In this document: positions 47,715 to 60,959 of the stretch, one piece after another
How the letters are laid out: each line of letters starts with the position of its first letter
Numbering within the stretch: position 1 is the stretch's first letter
Assembly (NCBI GenBank): GCA_029959085.1
Contig: JARWIR010000023.1
Coordinates: 11,111,860-11,175,859 of the forward strand
Reading direction: 5' to 3'
DNA from: Nemophila menziesii
Taxonomy: Eukaryota > Streptophyta > Magnoliopsida > Boraginales > Hydrophyllaceae
DNA: 64,000 nucleotides
Program-made: the position numbers and the translations under genes
Notes under the pieces: model-generated
Database searches by the model: none
What the model was told of the DNA's origin: nothing
The model's input: the letters and a program-made list of their open reading frames with translations, nothing else

Positions 47715-48600
47715 TGTCCAAATTTTATCAACCAAAAATAATTTCTACCAAAATTTTATATAGTTATTAAGTAGGACAAATTCTACTAAATTTGGAGGTT
47801 TATGTTTTTTTTGGTGGACAAACTCATCAAATTATATTTTAGTTAATTTTTTATTTTTCACCAAAATATTTTTGAGTTTATACATTTTGGTTTATGTTGT
47901 TGTTTGGTAAATCGGATTTCTGTAAATTATGTTTTGGATTTTATGGTGTTGTTTGGTAGAAAAAAATTCTTACAAAATATTTTTGATTTATGTTGTTTGG
48001 TAGAAAAATTACATCTGCGGTTATGTTTCTCTATGGTGGGAAAAACTTTTACGTGAATAAACTTGAGTATATGTTGTTTGGTTGAAAAATTCACCAAACA
48101 ACATTTACGTTATTTTTATGGATTAAATTTCGAAAAAAATACATTTGAGAATATGTTTTTGTTTTATGGAAAAATTCCACCACACGAGTTTAGATTAAGT
48201 TGTTGTTTAATGAGACAAATCCCACAAAATATATTTTGATTTATGTTGTTGTTTGGTTGGACAAATCCTACCAAACTATAGTTGGGTATATATTGTTGAT
48301 TAGTGAAAAATATACTAAATCATAATTTATTTTATGATACTCTTTGGTGGAACAAATCTTACAAGTATACATTTGATTATTTGTTGTTTGGTAGCAAGAT
48401 CCACAAAACTATATTTAGATTTATGTAATTATCTAGTGGTTAGAATAAATCTCACCAGATCACATTTGGTTTATGTTATTACTTAATGCAATTCATTTAA
48501 CAATATATATTCATATTTATTTTAATTAGCGAGACAAATTGCAGAAATATATATTTACGTTTATATTATTTTATAGTGGTATAAATTTTATAAACCTACA
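47715..48600. repeat. Palindromic minisatellite, unit 4
   Basis: Complete copy matching that of unit 2. Confidence 0.7.
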
Positions 48601-49398
48601 TTTGCAAATATGCATATATAACACATTTAATATCATGTTCATAGTCATTAACATTTAACACTTTTCATGTCTCTCATACATCTTTTTTTTGAAATAAAAG
48701 TGAAATGACTATGCTTCTATGTTTCCTATTTTAATATTTAACGGAAAGAATTAATAAGCACTTGTCCCAAAATGTTAAATTTATACTAGAATTTTTTGAA
48801 CCTAATGAAACGAAAACTATTGAATTACATTGTCTAAGATAAAAAAATGTTACAAATAATCATGCGCTCATTATATTAGAATGTTATTTGCCTTAATTTA
48901 TGTTAATCACTAGAACAACTATAGACAAAATTAATAAATTTTGTTACTACAATAATTATAGATATTATATATAAAAACTTGCATCTCATGAAAATGTTTA
49001 AAATATCTCACAACTTTAGAATAAAACAATGTTAAACATCCTTGATATGTATAAAATTTCTTAAGAAGACGTCATTAGCTCCAAAGTAGGTTCTGGATAT
49101 GGTTCATCGACACCCAATGCTCCTAGAGATTTTACATCTACTGATTATAGAGGATTTAATTAGATTCAGTTTGAATTATGAACATACTAAAGGGAGGTTT
49201 GAATGGAATTTAGTAAAATGTTATACTGAGGTTAGACGGGGTGACTCTCTATGTATTACCTACACATTTGGGGGTTAGAGTATAGTCTTGATTCTACACA
49301 ATCTCTTCATATATATAACTAAGCTATTTCGATATATTCTCAGAAATATTGATTGATGTTTGAATTAACAAATATTGATCGTTGTAAATCTTCATGGG

Positions 49399-49566
49399 AT
49401 GGTACCAACTTCTTGGCATGTGAACGAAAGGGTCCCACTTAAGACTGGTCACATTGCCAGGTTTAATGTGAGTGTTTTAGAAACCGGGAGGCTCTCCATC
49501 AACGTTCTTGGAGCTTTTGGTGACCTCGCTAAGAAAAAAACTTTTTGGGCTCTTTTCCATCTTTGA
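49399..49566 (+). pseudogene. G6PDH N-terminal exon fragment, unit 5
   Basis: As unit 3 but with [11 protein letters not shown] (Lys to Glu), matching unit 6 at this position. Confidence 0.83.
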
Positions 49567-49694
49567 CACACACACTCAACCACATCAACAACAACACGCT
49601 CTTTAAATTAAACAACTTCAACACAAGAATTTTTAGTTAAACATATTTATATATAAAAAAACATATTATTGTTTCTTCAAAGTTATAAACTTAC

Positions 49695-50092
49695 CAAGTA
49701 TCATATTTCCCGTTCTTAAGGTTTCACTAGTTGCAATAATATCATCAACTACTGAGGCCTGGTCTATAGGTTGTACAACCCAACATGCATATCTATTTTC
49801 TCTTAACCATACTCTAGTACTTTTCTACAATTACCTCTATTGATACATAATTAGGATTTTCAGTACTTGGATTGAGTAAGATAAAGTTAGAATCAATTAA
49901 ATAGGTAATCAATGAATCCACACAAAAACTCACACAAAATGTTATAATGTATTGTAAGATGTGATGAATCATTCTAATAAATGAAACAAGAAAATTAAAT
50001 AAATCTCGCAATTTCCTGGGTGTCCTCATAGGAATATGTTTGTCCCCAATAGCTAACGCGATTAGAGGACCAAATATAAAACCTCTTGCCTT
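49695..50092 (-). pseudogene. APT exon pair, unit 5
   Basis: Same reading as unit 3, including GPLIALAIGDKHIP and the SET-for-GGT change, with the GTAAGT donor at 49,689-49,694. Confidence 0.85.
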
Positions 50093-50616
50093 TATAAATG
50101 CATTGTTTCATCGAGATCAATCAGTTACATTATTCATTTAGAAATTGGATATATATAATCAAAGGAACATACTAATAACCATCATTAAAAGTAGGGGTAA
50201 GAGAAGTTTAATACAACAATGAGTCTCTCAACTTATTTAAAGGTGATAACTCAAAATAATTGTAACTAAATTTCAAAATTGCTGAAAAATGTTTCAATTG
50301 ATAGAAAAATTAAAATAATCAGCCAAATGGATAAAAGTTATAATATACTATTAATTTAAAATGTAAAATAAATGAATAGAAGAAAATATCATCGGCCACA
50401 AAATTGATTTTTTTTGTCTTTACATCTCGACAAACAAAACTATAGTAACCTTAAAAGACACTTGATCAAGTAACAATCCGTGTGGTGAAGAAATTCTTTT
50501 AAATCCATGGAAGATTCTAATATAAGTTTAAAAGTAATAAATACAAATATATATTTTTTTCTTATTATATGTCTGAATTATTTCTAAGAATCTTAAGTAC
50601 GAGAATATTCTAGTAT

Positions 50617-50675
50617 TATATATATATATATATATATATGTATATGTATGTATATGTATGTGTGTGTATAAATAT
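50617..50675. repeat. (AT)n/(GTAT)n microsatellite, unit 5
   Basis: AT part expanded by several repeats relative to unit 3. Confidence 0.9.
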
Positions 50676-51484
50676 ATATTCAATAATGGTTAGTTATAAT
50701 TCATAAGTTTATTCAAAATATTATCTAGTTCTAATTATTCATAAAAATAATTATTTCTGTTATTTAATGATTAAATAATAAAAAAATCAAAATAGAAATA
50801 GGAAATAATTTCTTATCAAAATACTAAATTAGTTAATAGAATTATATATTTAGGAAACAAATATTATATGACAATTAGCTGAAAATTATTAATCAATATT
50901 TTAAAACTAAGACAATAACTTTAAAAAACTGTATTCAAGTTATTAACTCCAACTAATCCTTAATTTTGAATATGTTTAAATTATTGGTTCGAAATAACAA
51001 ATCGTAATAAATAAAATAATTCTTTACATCTTAATTTAATTATCCTTTATACTCTTATATTAATAATTTAAGAAATATCATTTATTATTAATATAATTAA
51101 GCACCATTAAAAAAGTAATAAGATAATGTTGAAGTTAAGGGGAAAAATATGTTTATTATTTTATTAGAGATAATGATCTGAATAACATGAAAAAAGTATG
51201 AATAATCTAAATTGATAAATATATCAAAAATAGACCATTAAAATAAGATGAATGAGTACATTGTATTTTTATTTTTTTAGAATTTTTTTATGATTTAGAT
51301 AAAAAAAGGTAGTAAAAAATGTTATGAATAAATTCAGAATTAAAATTTAAAATTATAAACTATAAAATAAATTATGTTTAAAAGGATAAATTCCTTTTTA
51401 ATCCATTTTAAAAGCATTTAAAAAATCTAGTTTTCCTCTTTAATAATGATAAACAAAGAAATTAAATACTCAACTTCTTAAAAA

Positions 51485-52289
51485 TGCAACAAAAAAATGA
51501 AATACTAAAACTTCTAAAAAACTCAACGACAATAAGTTTTTTGATTTGAAAATACAATATATCAAAATACTCCTATAATTCTGGTGGGTCAAAATTTGAA
51601 TGATAATTTGGCCAATCATTGTTTTCGGGAAAGCTGTAGGAATGTTGTTGGTGTTGTCCTCGTCGTTATTGTTGTTCCTACGAGGTGGAACTTGAAGCAT
51701 GCATAGGTTTAAATTTTGGTGAGATCGTTTTTGTTGTTTCTTGAATAAAACATATCTTTGATGTTATAGATATTGTATTTACTGTTATGAACCCGATTCC
51801 AAAAGTTTATCGGCCTTGGTGTTTGATAAACGCTTTGATTAGGTTGACATGTTATCTGTTTTTCATTTTCTTCATGTCTTGAAATAATTTTCAATAGGGA
51901 TTGAAATCTCTTGGAAACATCGACTCATTCCCTCTATCAATAATATTTAATGAATTATTGTTTGACAAACGATTTTGATAAGTTGATAAATCCATTGGTG
52001 GAACTCCACCTTGGATTGATGAACCTCTAACCTGGATTGGTGGAACTCCGCCTGAGATCGGTGGAGCTCTGACTCGGATCAAAGTTTCTATGCCATGGAT
52101 TGTTGAATCTACACTCTGGATTGGTAAAAATCCATCTTGTTGAAGTCTACTGGTCACATACCCATTGAAGCCATTTAAAATAAAAATATTTTCCAAATAA
52201 TTAACTCTTAGTGGAGTCGTGTTCATATTTATCATACTTGTAGCCAAATTATATGGCATGGACCTATTACAAGAATTAATAGAATTCAT
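51485..52289 (-). pseudogene. Asn/Ser-rich coding relic, unit 5
   Basis: Same three frames as unit 3 (132-codon frame at 51,891-52,289; then 51,709-51,894; then 51,470-51,700). Pro to Ser near residue 10 and Ser to Gly in FILNGFNGY are the visible changes. The antisense open frame seen in unit 3 is preserved at about 52,212-52,508. Confidence 0.4.
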
Positions 52290-54016
52290 AGGGGCTTAGT
52301 TTTCAATGAGGAAGTTCGTATTGCTTGGTTTGTAGTGAACATGCCAAAATTTCTTGTACCTAATCCAGAAATGCCATATAAATTCAAAACAAATGGTAGT
52401 GGTGTGACCTTCCTTGATGAGCCAACCTCACCATTTGAGTTGGATGATGAATCCTTCACATGCTCTATCTTTCAGATTCCACCACCAAAAACCAAATTTA
52501 GTAAATAATTAATTAATAATTAAAATTTATAATTAATTAAGGTGCTTTAATTATAGACTTAGCCATTGTATTTGGATTACAAAATGGTAACTGTGAGGGG
52601 TAATACTCCATATCAATTTAGCCTAGTCATACACCATATATCCAAATCAGTTAAAAATTAATATATATAATAGAACAAACCACTCAACAATCCATATTAC
52701 TTACATAATGAAAACACGACCAAACACGGCCATGATCATCTTAAACACCATATTTTACTCATTTGTATTATTTACATTAATTTTTTCCACTAATTGCCTT
52801 TTTTTTAAAATCACATGCAATTAGTTTTTACAGTTTCCAAAATATCAACATTCACAAGTTATTTTTATTTAATAAGGAAACAAATAATTTCTTTTCCAAA
52901 ATAAAAATACAAAGGAAATATTTCACTTAACAAAACTATAGAATCGTATTAGTTTTTCATATAAGAAATATCTAAAAACTTTTAAAAAGAAAATAAATAA
53001 TTAGTTTTTACTATTAATAGACTTATAAAATAAAAATAATTATTATATTTTCTTAAAAATACTTTGTAAAATTATATTAACGGAATTCCACAATTAGAAT
53101 TAATAATTTACTTATTTTGTTTTTCTCTTTTTATTTTTATTATTTAAAATATATAAAAAGAATAGTAAAAGAGATTTATGTCCATATTACTAAATGAGAG
53201 GTATATACAATTTAGGCCCTTGAATTCGTACTACTAGAATGATTATATACTATTGCATAACTATATTATATATATTTATATAATAAAGGATCTCACACAT
53301 AATTACTCTATGAGCCATTTATCCATAAATACTTTTTAAAAAACTTATTTGCTACAAATATCCACTAATACAATCATTTATTAAAAACATTACTTGACAT
53401 AAATATCCTTATATAATCCTTTTAATTACTATATTATTTACCAATCTTAGTATACATCTGCTGCACACATCAAATAAAATAAGGAAAATTATTTTTTGAA
53501 CTACCATAATTGAATAATATAAAGAAAACAAAGAATTTTATCATGAATTGGGAATACCTCTATACACATTGTGACATCCTTCCTAACGCAAGGATTTGGA
53601 TCATTTGACATCTGAAAATTATGATCATACACGAAAATTAATTACATTTCCTTCGCAAAATAAATTTAAAGAAAGACATATGCCCAAGCATTAGCTCATT
53701 CGCAAAGTAGACTTGTAAATTCATACATTACAAAAATTTTGATTTTAAAGAAAAATATCAATCATGTAAAATAACCATAAGGGACTTATAATTTAATCGA
53801 TATACACAACAAATTTATATCACACAATAATTAAATTCGAAATCATACTCCAAAGTTATATATACATACAAATTTAAAAATGATTTAAAAGTATAAATTA
53901 GCACCGTATCAATCTTCTAAGTATACAAGATTTGATATTATAACTTCGGCAATAAATTAAAACAAGTTTATATTTAATAAATAAATGAGCCTATGTAAAT
54001 TTTTTAACTAAATAGT

Positions 54017-54731
54017 CAGTGGCGTAGGGGTTTGGGGACAACGCTCTAAAAATCTTTTTTTGGATATTTGACAAATGAATATATAGATTAAATAATATCA
54101 TATTAAGATAAAAAAAATTACAATTGTACTTTACGGGTTTGTATTTTCTTAAAAATATTCATAATAGTGGTATTCTTAATTTCTTACAAATGTCTCTCTC
54201 AATAATGATACACAAAGAATGATTTAACCATTATGTGTCACTCATTCGATTTTTTCCTTATTTAGTCTTGACAATACTCATAGTTGAAAATACCCGCTCA
54301 TACTTAATGATAAAGTCGAAAGTAAGTAAACTAGCTATGAATCAACTAAAACTAGAGAAAAATTCAAAAAAATCAAGTTATTATATTACGAATAATGACT
54401 TTCAAATAATTCTTTTGTTATAAAACATATTAAATTAATTATTTAAGAAATAATTTTAGTGATATAAATATATATATATATATATATATCTAATAGTTAA
54501 TATTTATTATATTAAAAAAATTATACAAAATAACTGATAAGAAAAATTTAACAACATATTGAAAAAATTATATTAAGCGTAAAATAAGTTATTAAGATTA
54601 AAATATATAAGTAAAAAATTAAATGGTTTAAAAACCTAAAATAATTAAATGTACTAAATTATAATTTATTTATTTTAAGAATTAGAAGGCTTGCTCAAGC
54701 CCAACCCTTATTCTATGTACCTCCACCACTG
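54017..54731. mobile_element. hAT-like non-autonomous element (715 bp), unit 5
   Basis: CAGTGGCGTAGGGGTTTGGG left end, CCACCACTG right end; internal (AT)n at 54,467-54,489. Confidence 0.6.
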
Positions 54732-55619
54732 AATGGAGAGATTGAGTTTAATTAAGAACATTAATTTTTTAAATGGAACCGAATGAGATATTATATAAAT
54801 TAATATGTTATTCTTCCATCAATGGTTTGAGGAATGCAATCGAATTGTATTATTGTAATATTAGATTCAAAATTCATCAATTACATAAAAAAGTTTTAAT
54901 TAATTGCCTATACAAAAGCTATGATGGATAACAATAAAGCATCAACCTGAAATAGTAAAAAATAACCATGTCCAATTAAGTGATAAACAACCGTTAAGTA
55001 GCATATGAAAGAAATAAAAGACTATGGTTGATATTAATGAAGAAATCAAAATAATTAAATTTAAAAAAGTTGAAACTTTACACGATCCTTGATGAAATGA
55101 AATAAACATCTATCAAACAACACTTGGTCGGGAGATATGAAATCTAAAGAGAGATGGACACAACATATTAAAGAAATAAGATGAAGATCATTCAGTGGAG
55201 GAAAAAATTGTTATTTTATGTAGAGGTACATGTTGTAAGTATATGGGACAGTATTAGAGTTTCACAGAAGTAAACTGGGCAAAGAAAAGCCCAACAAAAA
55301 CTAGTTAAAATTCTGCAATAGCCCACTTGAAAAATCCAATTACTTACCATTGGATTTTTTAATAAAAAGCAGAGCAATTAGATCTCAAATTCAAAAAAAA
55401 CTGTTTGTCTTGGACTAACATTGTTATATGAGACAATTACAATGTAAAAACATTTAAATCATGTTTAATACATATAGACTATAATACTCTTAAACTATGT
55501 CAATCTGGCTAAATTTTTCCCATTAAATTTTTTTGATCAGTTAGTTTTAACAAATAAATTCAAATCAATTTTGTTCGTCAAAAAGTTTCTGGTAAAAAAT
55601 TATCCAACGCGATTCTATG

Positions 55620-56510
55620 GCCAAATTTTATCAACCGAAAATAATTTCTACGAAAATTTTATATAGTTATTTGGTAGGACAAATTATACCAAATTTGGAG
55701 GTTTATGTTTTTTTGGTGGACAAACTCACCAAATTATATTTTAGTTTATTTTTTTATTTTCCACCAAACTATTTTTGAGTTTATACATTTTGGTTTATGT
55801 TTTTTGGTAAATCAAATTTCAGTAAATTATGTTTTGAATTTTATGGTGTTGTTTGGTAGAAAAAAATTCTAATAAAATATTTTTGATTTATGTTGTTTGG
55901 TAGAAAAATTACATTTGCGGTTATGTTTCTCTATGGTGGGACAAAATTTTACGTGAATAAATTTGAGTATATGTTGTTTGGTTGAAAAATTCACCAAACA
56001 ACATTTACGTTATTTTTATGGATTAAATTTTGAAAAAAATACATTTAAGAATATATTTTTGTTTTATGGAAAAATTTCACCACACGAGTTTAGATTACGT
56101 TGTTGTTTAATGAGACAAATCCCACAAAATGTATTTTAATTTATGTTGTTGTTTGGTTGAACAAATCCTACCAAACTATAGTTGGGTATATATTGTTGTT
56201 TAGTGAAAAATATCACTAAATCATATTTTATTTTATGATACTCTTTGGTGGAACAAATCTTACAAGTATACATTTGATTATTTGTTGTTCGGTAGCAAGA
56301 TCCACAAAATAATATTTAGATTTATTTAATTATCTAGTGGGTAGAATAAATCTCACCATATCACATTTGGTTTTTATGTTATTACTTAATGGAATTCACT
56401 TAACAATATATATTCATATTTATTTTAATTAGCGAGACAAATTGCAGAAATATATATTTACGTTTATATTATTTTGTAGTGGGATAAATTTTATAAACCT
56501 ACATTTGCAA
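55620..56510. repeat. Palindromic minisatellite, unit 5
   Basis: Complete copy. The part after 56,030 is the portion missing from unit 3. Clear unit TTTGGTTGAACAAATCC with TACCAAAC near 56,155. Confidence 0.7.
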
Positions 56511-57301
56511 ATATGCATATATAACACATTTAATATCATGTTCATAGTCATTAACATTTATCACTTTTCATGTCTCTCATACATCTTTTTTTTGAAATAA
56601 AAGTGAAATGACTACGCTTCTATGTTTCCTATTTTAATATTTAACGGAAAGAATTAATAAACACATGCCCCAAAATGTTAAATTTATACTAGAATTCTTT
56701 GAACCTAATGAAACGGAAACTATTAAATTACATTGTCTAAGATAAAAAAATGTTACAAATAATCATGCGCTCATTATATTAGAATGTTATTTGCCTTAAT
56801 TTATGTTAATCACTAGAACAACTATAGACAAAATTAATAAATTTTGTTACTACAATAATTATAGACATTATATATAAAAACTTGCATCTCATGAAAATGT
56901 TTAAAATATCTCACAACTTTAGAATAAAACAATGTTAAAAATCCTTGATATGTATGAAATTTCTTAAGAAGACTTCATTAGCTCCAAAGTAGGTCTTGGA
57001 TATGGTTCATCGACACCCAATGCTCCTAGAGATTTTACATCTACTGATTGTAGAGGATTTAATTTGATTCAGTTTGAATTATGAACATACTAAAGGGAGG
57101 TTTGAATGGAATTTAGTAAAATGTTATACTGAGGTTAGACGGCGTGACTCTCTATGTATTACCTAAACATTTGGGGGTTAGAGAATGGTCTTAATTCTAC
57201 ACAATCTCTTCATATATATAACTAAGCTATTTCGATATATTCTTAGAAATATTGATTGATGTTTGAATTAACAAATATTGATCGTTGTAATTCTTCATGT
57301 G

Positions 57302-57469
57302 ATGGTACCAACTTCTTGGCATGTGAACGAAAGGGTCCCACTTAAGACTGGTCACATTGCCAGGTTTAATGTGAGAGTTTTAGAAACGGGGAGGCTCTCC
57401 ATCAACGTTCTTGGAGCTTATGGTGATCTCGCTAAGAAAAAAACTTTTTGGGCTCTTTTCCATCTTTGA
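57302..57469 (+). pseudogene. G6PDH N-terminal exon fragment, unit 6
   Basis: Reads [19 protein letters not shown] then [30 protein letters not shown]. The GASGDLA motif is GAYGDLA here, a change distinct from the Phe of other units. Confidence 0.83.
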
Positions 57470-57596
57470 CACACACACTCAACCACATCAACAACAACAC
57501 GCTCTTTAAATTCAACAACTTAAACACAAGAATTTTTAGTTAAACATATTTATATATAAAAAACATATTATTGTTTCTTCAACGTTATAAACATAC

Positions 57597-57990
57597 CAAG
57601 TATCATATTTCCCGTTCTTAAGGTTTCACTAGTTGCAATAATATCATCACCTGAAGGCCTGGTCTATAGGTTGTACAACCCAACATCCATATCTATTTTC
57701 TCTTAACCATACTCTAGTACTTTTCTACAATTACCTCTCTTGATACATAATTAGGATTTTCAGTACTTGGATTGAGTAAGATAAAGTTAGAATCTATTAA
57801 ACAGGTAATCAATGAATCCACACAAAACTCACACAAAATGTAAAAATGTATTGTAAGAAGTGATGAATCATTCTAAGAAATGAAATAAGAAAAATAAATA
57901 AACCTCGCAATTTCGTGGGTGTCCGCATAAGAATATGTTTGTCCCCAATAGCTAACGCGATTAGAGGACTAAATATAAAACCTCTTGCCT
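57597..57990 (-). pseudogene. APT exon pair, unit 6
   Basis: As unit 3 but FIFSPLIALAIGDKHI (Gly to Ser in FGP) and a donor changed to GTATGT. A few bases are lost before the VDDIIA region. Confidence 0.8.
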
Positions 57991-58486
57991 TAATACATGC
58001 ATTGTTTCATCGAGATGAATCAGTTACATTATTTATTTAGAAATTGGATATATATAATCAAAGGAACATATTAATAACCATCATTAAAAGTAGGGGTAAG
58101 AGAAGTTTAATACACCAATGAGTCTCTCAGCTTATTTAAAGGTGATAACCCCAAATAATTGTAACTAAATGTCAAAATTGCTGAAAAATGTTTCAATCAA
58201 TAAAGAAATTAAAATAAGCAGCCAAATGGATAAAAGCTATAATATACTATTAATTTAAAATGTACAAATAAATGTTGTTATATCATAAAAAATAGTCCAT
58301 GAACATCAATTTCCACTTTTGTTAATAAGCTCAAAACACAATCCTTGTGGTGAAGAAATTCTTCTAAATCCATGGAAGATTCTAATATAAGTTCAAAAGT
58401 AATAAATACAAATATAATTCTTTTTATTTTCTTATTATATGTCTGAATTATTTTTAAGAATCTTAAGTACAGGAATATTCTAGTAT

Positions 58487-58498
58487 TATATATATATA

Positions 58499-58567
<69 letters not shown>
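58487..58567. repeat. Long (AT)n microsatellite, unit 6
   Basis: About 40 AT dinucleotides with one GC interruption at 58,500-58,501. The Ile-Tyr repeat frame crossing it is an artefact. Confidence 0.95.
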
Positions 58568-58572
<5 letters not shown>

Positions 58573-59422
58573 AATGGTTACTTATAATTCTTAAGTTTAT
58601 TCAATATATTATCTAGTTTTAATTATTCATTAAAATAATCATTTGTGTCATTTAATGATTAAATAATAGAAAAATCAAAATAGAAATAAACAGAAATAGG
58701 AAATAATTTCTTATCAAAATACTAAATTAGTTAACAAAATAATATATTTAGGAACCAAATATTATATGACAATTAGCTGAAAATCATTAATTAATTATTG
58801 ACAACTAATACAATAACTTTAAAAAAACCGTATTCAAGGTATTAACTCCAACTAATCCTTAATTTTAAATATGTCTTAATTATTGAGGTTTGAAATAACA
58901 ATTAAATCATAATAAATAAAATAATTCTTTACATCTTAATTTAATTATCCTTTATACTCTTATATAAATAATTTAAGAAATATCATTTATTATTAATATA
59001 ATTAAGCACCATTAACAAAGTAATAAGATAATGGTGAAGTTAAGGGAAAAAATATGTTTATTATTTTATTAGAGATAGTGATCTAAATAACATGAAAAAA
59101 ATCTTGATAATCTAAATTGATAAATATATCAAAAATAGACAATTAAAATAAGATGAATTGAGTACATTGTATTTTTATTTTTTTAGCATTTTTTTATGAT
59201 TTAGATGAAAAATAAAGTAGTAAAAAAATGTTATAAATAAATTAAGAATTTAAATTTAAAATTAAAAACTATAAAATAAAATATTGTTAAAATAATAAAT
59301 TCATTTTTAATCCATTTCAAAAGCATTAAAAAATTTGGTTTTCCTCTTTAATAAGGATAAGCAAAGAAATTAAATACTCAACTTCTTAAAAATTCAACAA
59401 AAAAATGAAATACTCAAACTTG

Positions 59423-59749
59423 TCAAAAATTCAACGACAATAAGTTTTTTGATTTGAAAATACAACATATTAAAATACTCTTATAAATCTGGTAGGTCAA
59501 AATTTGAATGATAATCTGGCCAATCATTGTTTTCGGGAAAGCTTTAGGAATGTTGTTGGTGTTGTCCTCGTTGTTATTGTTGTTCCTACGAGAATTGTCG
59601 TTGGAGGTGGAACTTGAAGCATGCATAGGTTTAAATTCGTTGAGATCGTTTTTGTTGTTTCTTGAATAAAACATATCTTTGATGTTATAGATATTGTTGT
59701 TACTGTTATGAACCCGACTCCAAAAGTCTATCATCCTTGTTGTTTCCAT
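59423..59749 (-). pseudogene. Asn/Ser-rich coding relic, unit 6
   Basis: One open frame of 108 codons reading RMIDFWSRVHNSNNNIYNIK and NSRRNNNNNEDNTNN. It lacks the N-terminal part because the array ends here; the first few codons come from the unrelated tail. Confidence 0.4.
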
Positions 59750-60950
59750 TTAGACTGTAATCTCTTTGAAAAATCTGACCCGCCCAGTTAAACAATTTAC
59801 ATCATCCTCAACAGCTAATAAAGCATACAAAGTCCCGCTATCACAATGCTCGACTCAATAACTCAGTCTGAGAGCACAAACACAACTCCAAATAAGTTAA
59901 AGTGTCAACAAATGAGTTGTTTGAATCGCAGGAGGAATGTATACGGTGAATTATAGTAATAATGACGTAACTTGCTCTCAATCACCTCCAAAGATCTTTA
60001 TCTCGCTCACCTAGTGTCTTGTTGTTTCGCTGAGTCTTTCCTGAAACCAGTCAAAATGTTAAGCCCAAAGAGAGTTGCATTCTTAACCTTAGAGGAACTA
60101 AGCAGATTTATACCGACTGTATAATAACCAAATCCAATATAGAGAGAGAAGATTATGGTGTATCTAGAGTGTACCAAATTCTTTTATGAAATAGGGTATT
60201 TATAAAGCTCGAAGATGCACGCAAAGCACTAGCATGGTGCACAATATTAGGAGAGGATGAGTGCACACTATAGGCTATCGTGGACTCTGGCCAACCGGGC
60301 AGAGAATTGTATAGTACTGAGCGCATACACTTATGTATGATCTAGGTCGACAAGGGATGTCTATCCTGGGAAGATTTTAACACTCTTATCCCCTTCCTAA
60401 GACGTTCCTTTCCCTAAACCCACTACACATCTCCTTCGTTCGATCTTCCCAAGTTTTTTCGGGCTTATTCAACCATCGATGTTATATTTTGGTTTATCGA
60501 TACCCTTTTTGAATTTGTTCGATCCATATCCCTTGTCTGCGTATTACCAAAAGAAATTTATTACCTCTTTCAGTTTTACACCTATACAATGTTAGATCGA
60601 CTATTTAATCTTCTTGGCACGTCTTTTTCATTGTCTACTGTAACTTTCATTGTATACAGATATAAATATGTTATAACCTATCCTTTAATGAGGTATTATT
60701 CAGTTGAGTATCGAATTATATTAAACAACAATTAGTTTTATATCGATTTTAATATTTTAGAATATTATTTTTTTATTTTAACACATATATTAGAGTGGAG
60801 AATACTTCTTATTTATATAAATAACTAACCATGTTTCCAAAATAGTAATTGAATAATGAAACTTCAAAATCTCCAAATACACATACTCAGAATCTAATGA
60901 TCCAAAGAATACATAATCTCTATAGTAAAATCTTTTCGGAGCCCAGGTTT
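59750..60950. other. Tail segment unrelated to the units, copy 2
   Basis: Original of 40,263-41,469. Higher G+C than the units (for example GCCAACCGGGCAGAG near 60,290). TATTTATAAAG at about 60,198 resembles a TATA box. No gene recognised. Confidence 0.4.
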
Positions 60951-60959
60951 CCGCTTCCT

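Larger units (their letters stand above)
41897..49357. repeat. Composite tandem unit 4 (7.5 kb)
   Basis: Near-identical to unit 2, with rare substitutions (for example AGGACT versus AAGACT in the G6PDH exon) and microsatellite length changes. AT-rich spacers at 43.2-44.05 and 44.75-46.15 kb hold no gene. Confidence 0.88.
49358..57261. repeat. Composite tandem unit 5 (7.9 kb)
   Basis: Near-identical to unit 3 without the Helitron. It preserves the empty target site near 51,207. AT-rich spacers at 50.1-51.45 and 52.52-54.0 kb hold no gene. Confidence 0.88.
57262..59749. repeat. Composite tandem unit 6, truncated (2.5 kb)
   Basis: Carries the G6PDH exon, APT exons, the longest (AT)n and part of the Asn/Ser-rich relic. 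Homology ends at about 59,749 inside the relic, the right border of the array. Confidence 0.85.

Noticed and set aside
58278..58571. Open frame with Ile-Tyr repeats
   Set aside because: Translation through the (AT)n tract.
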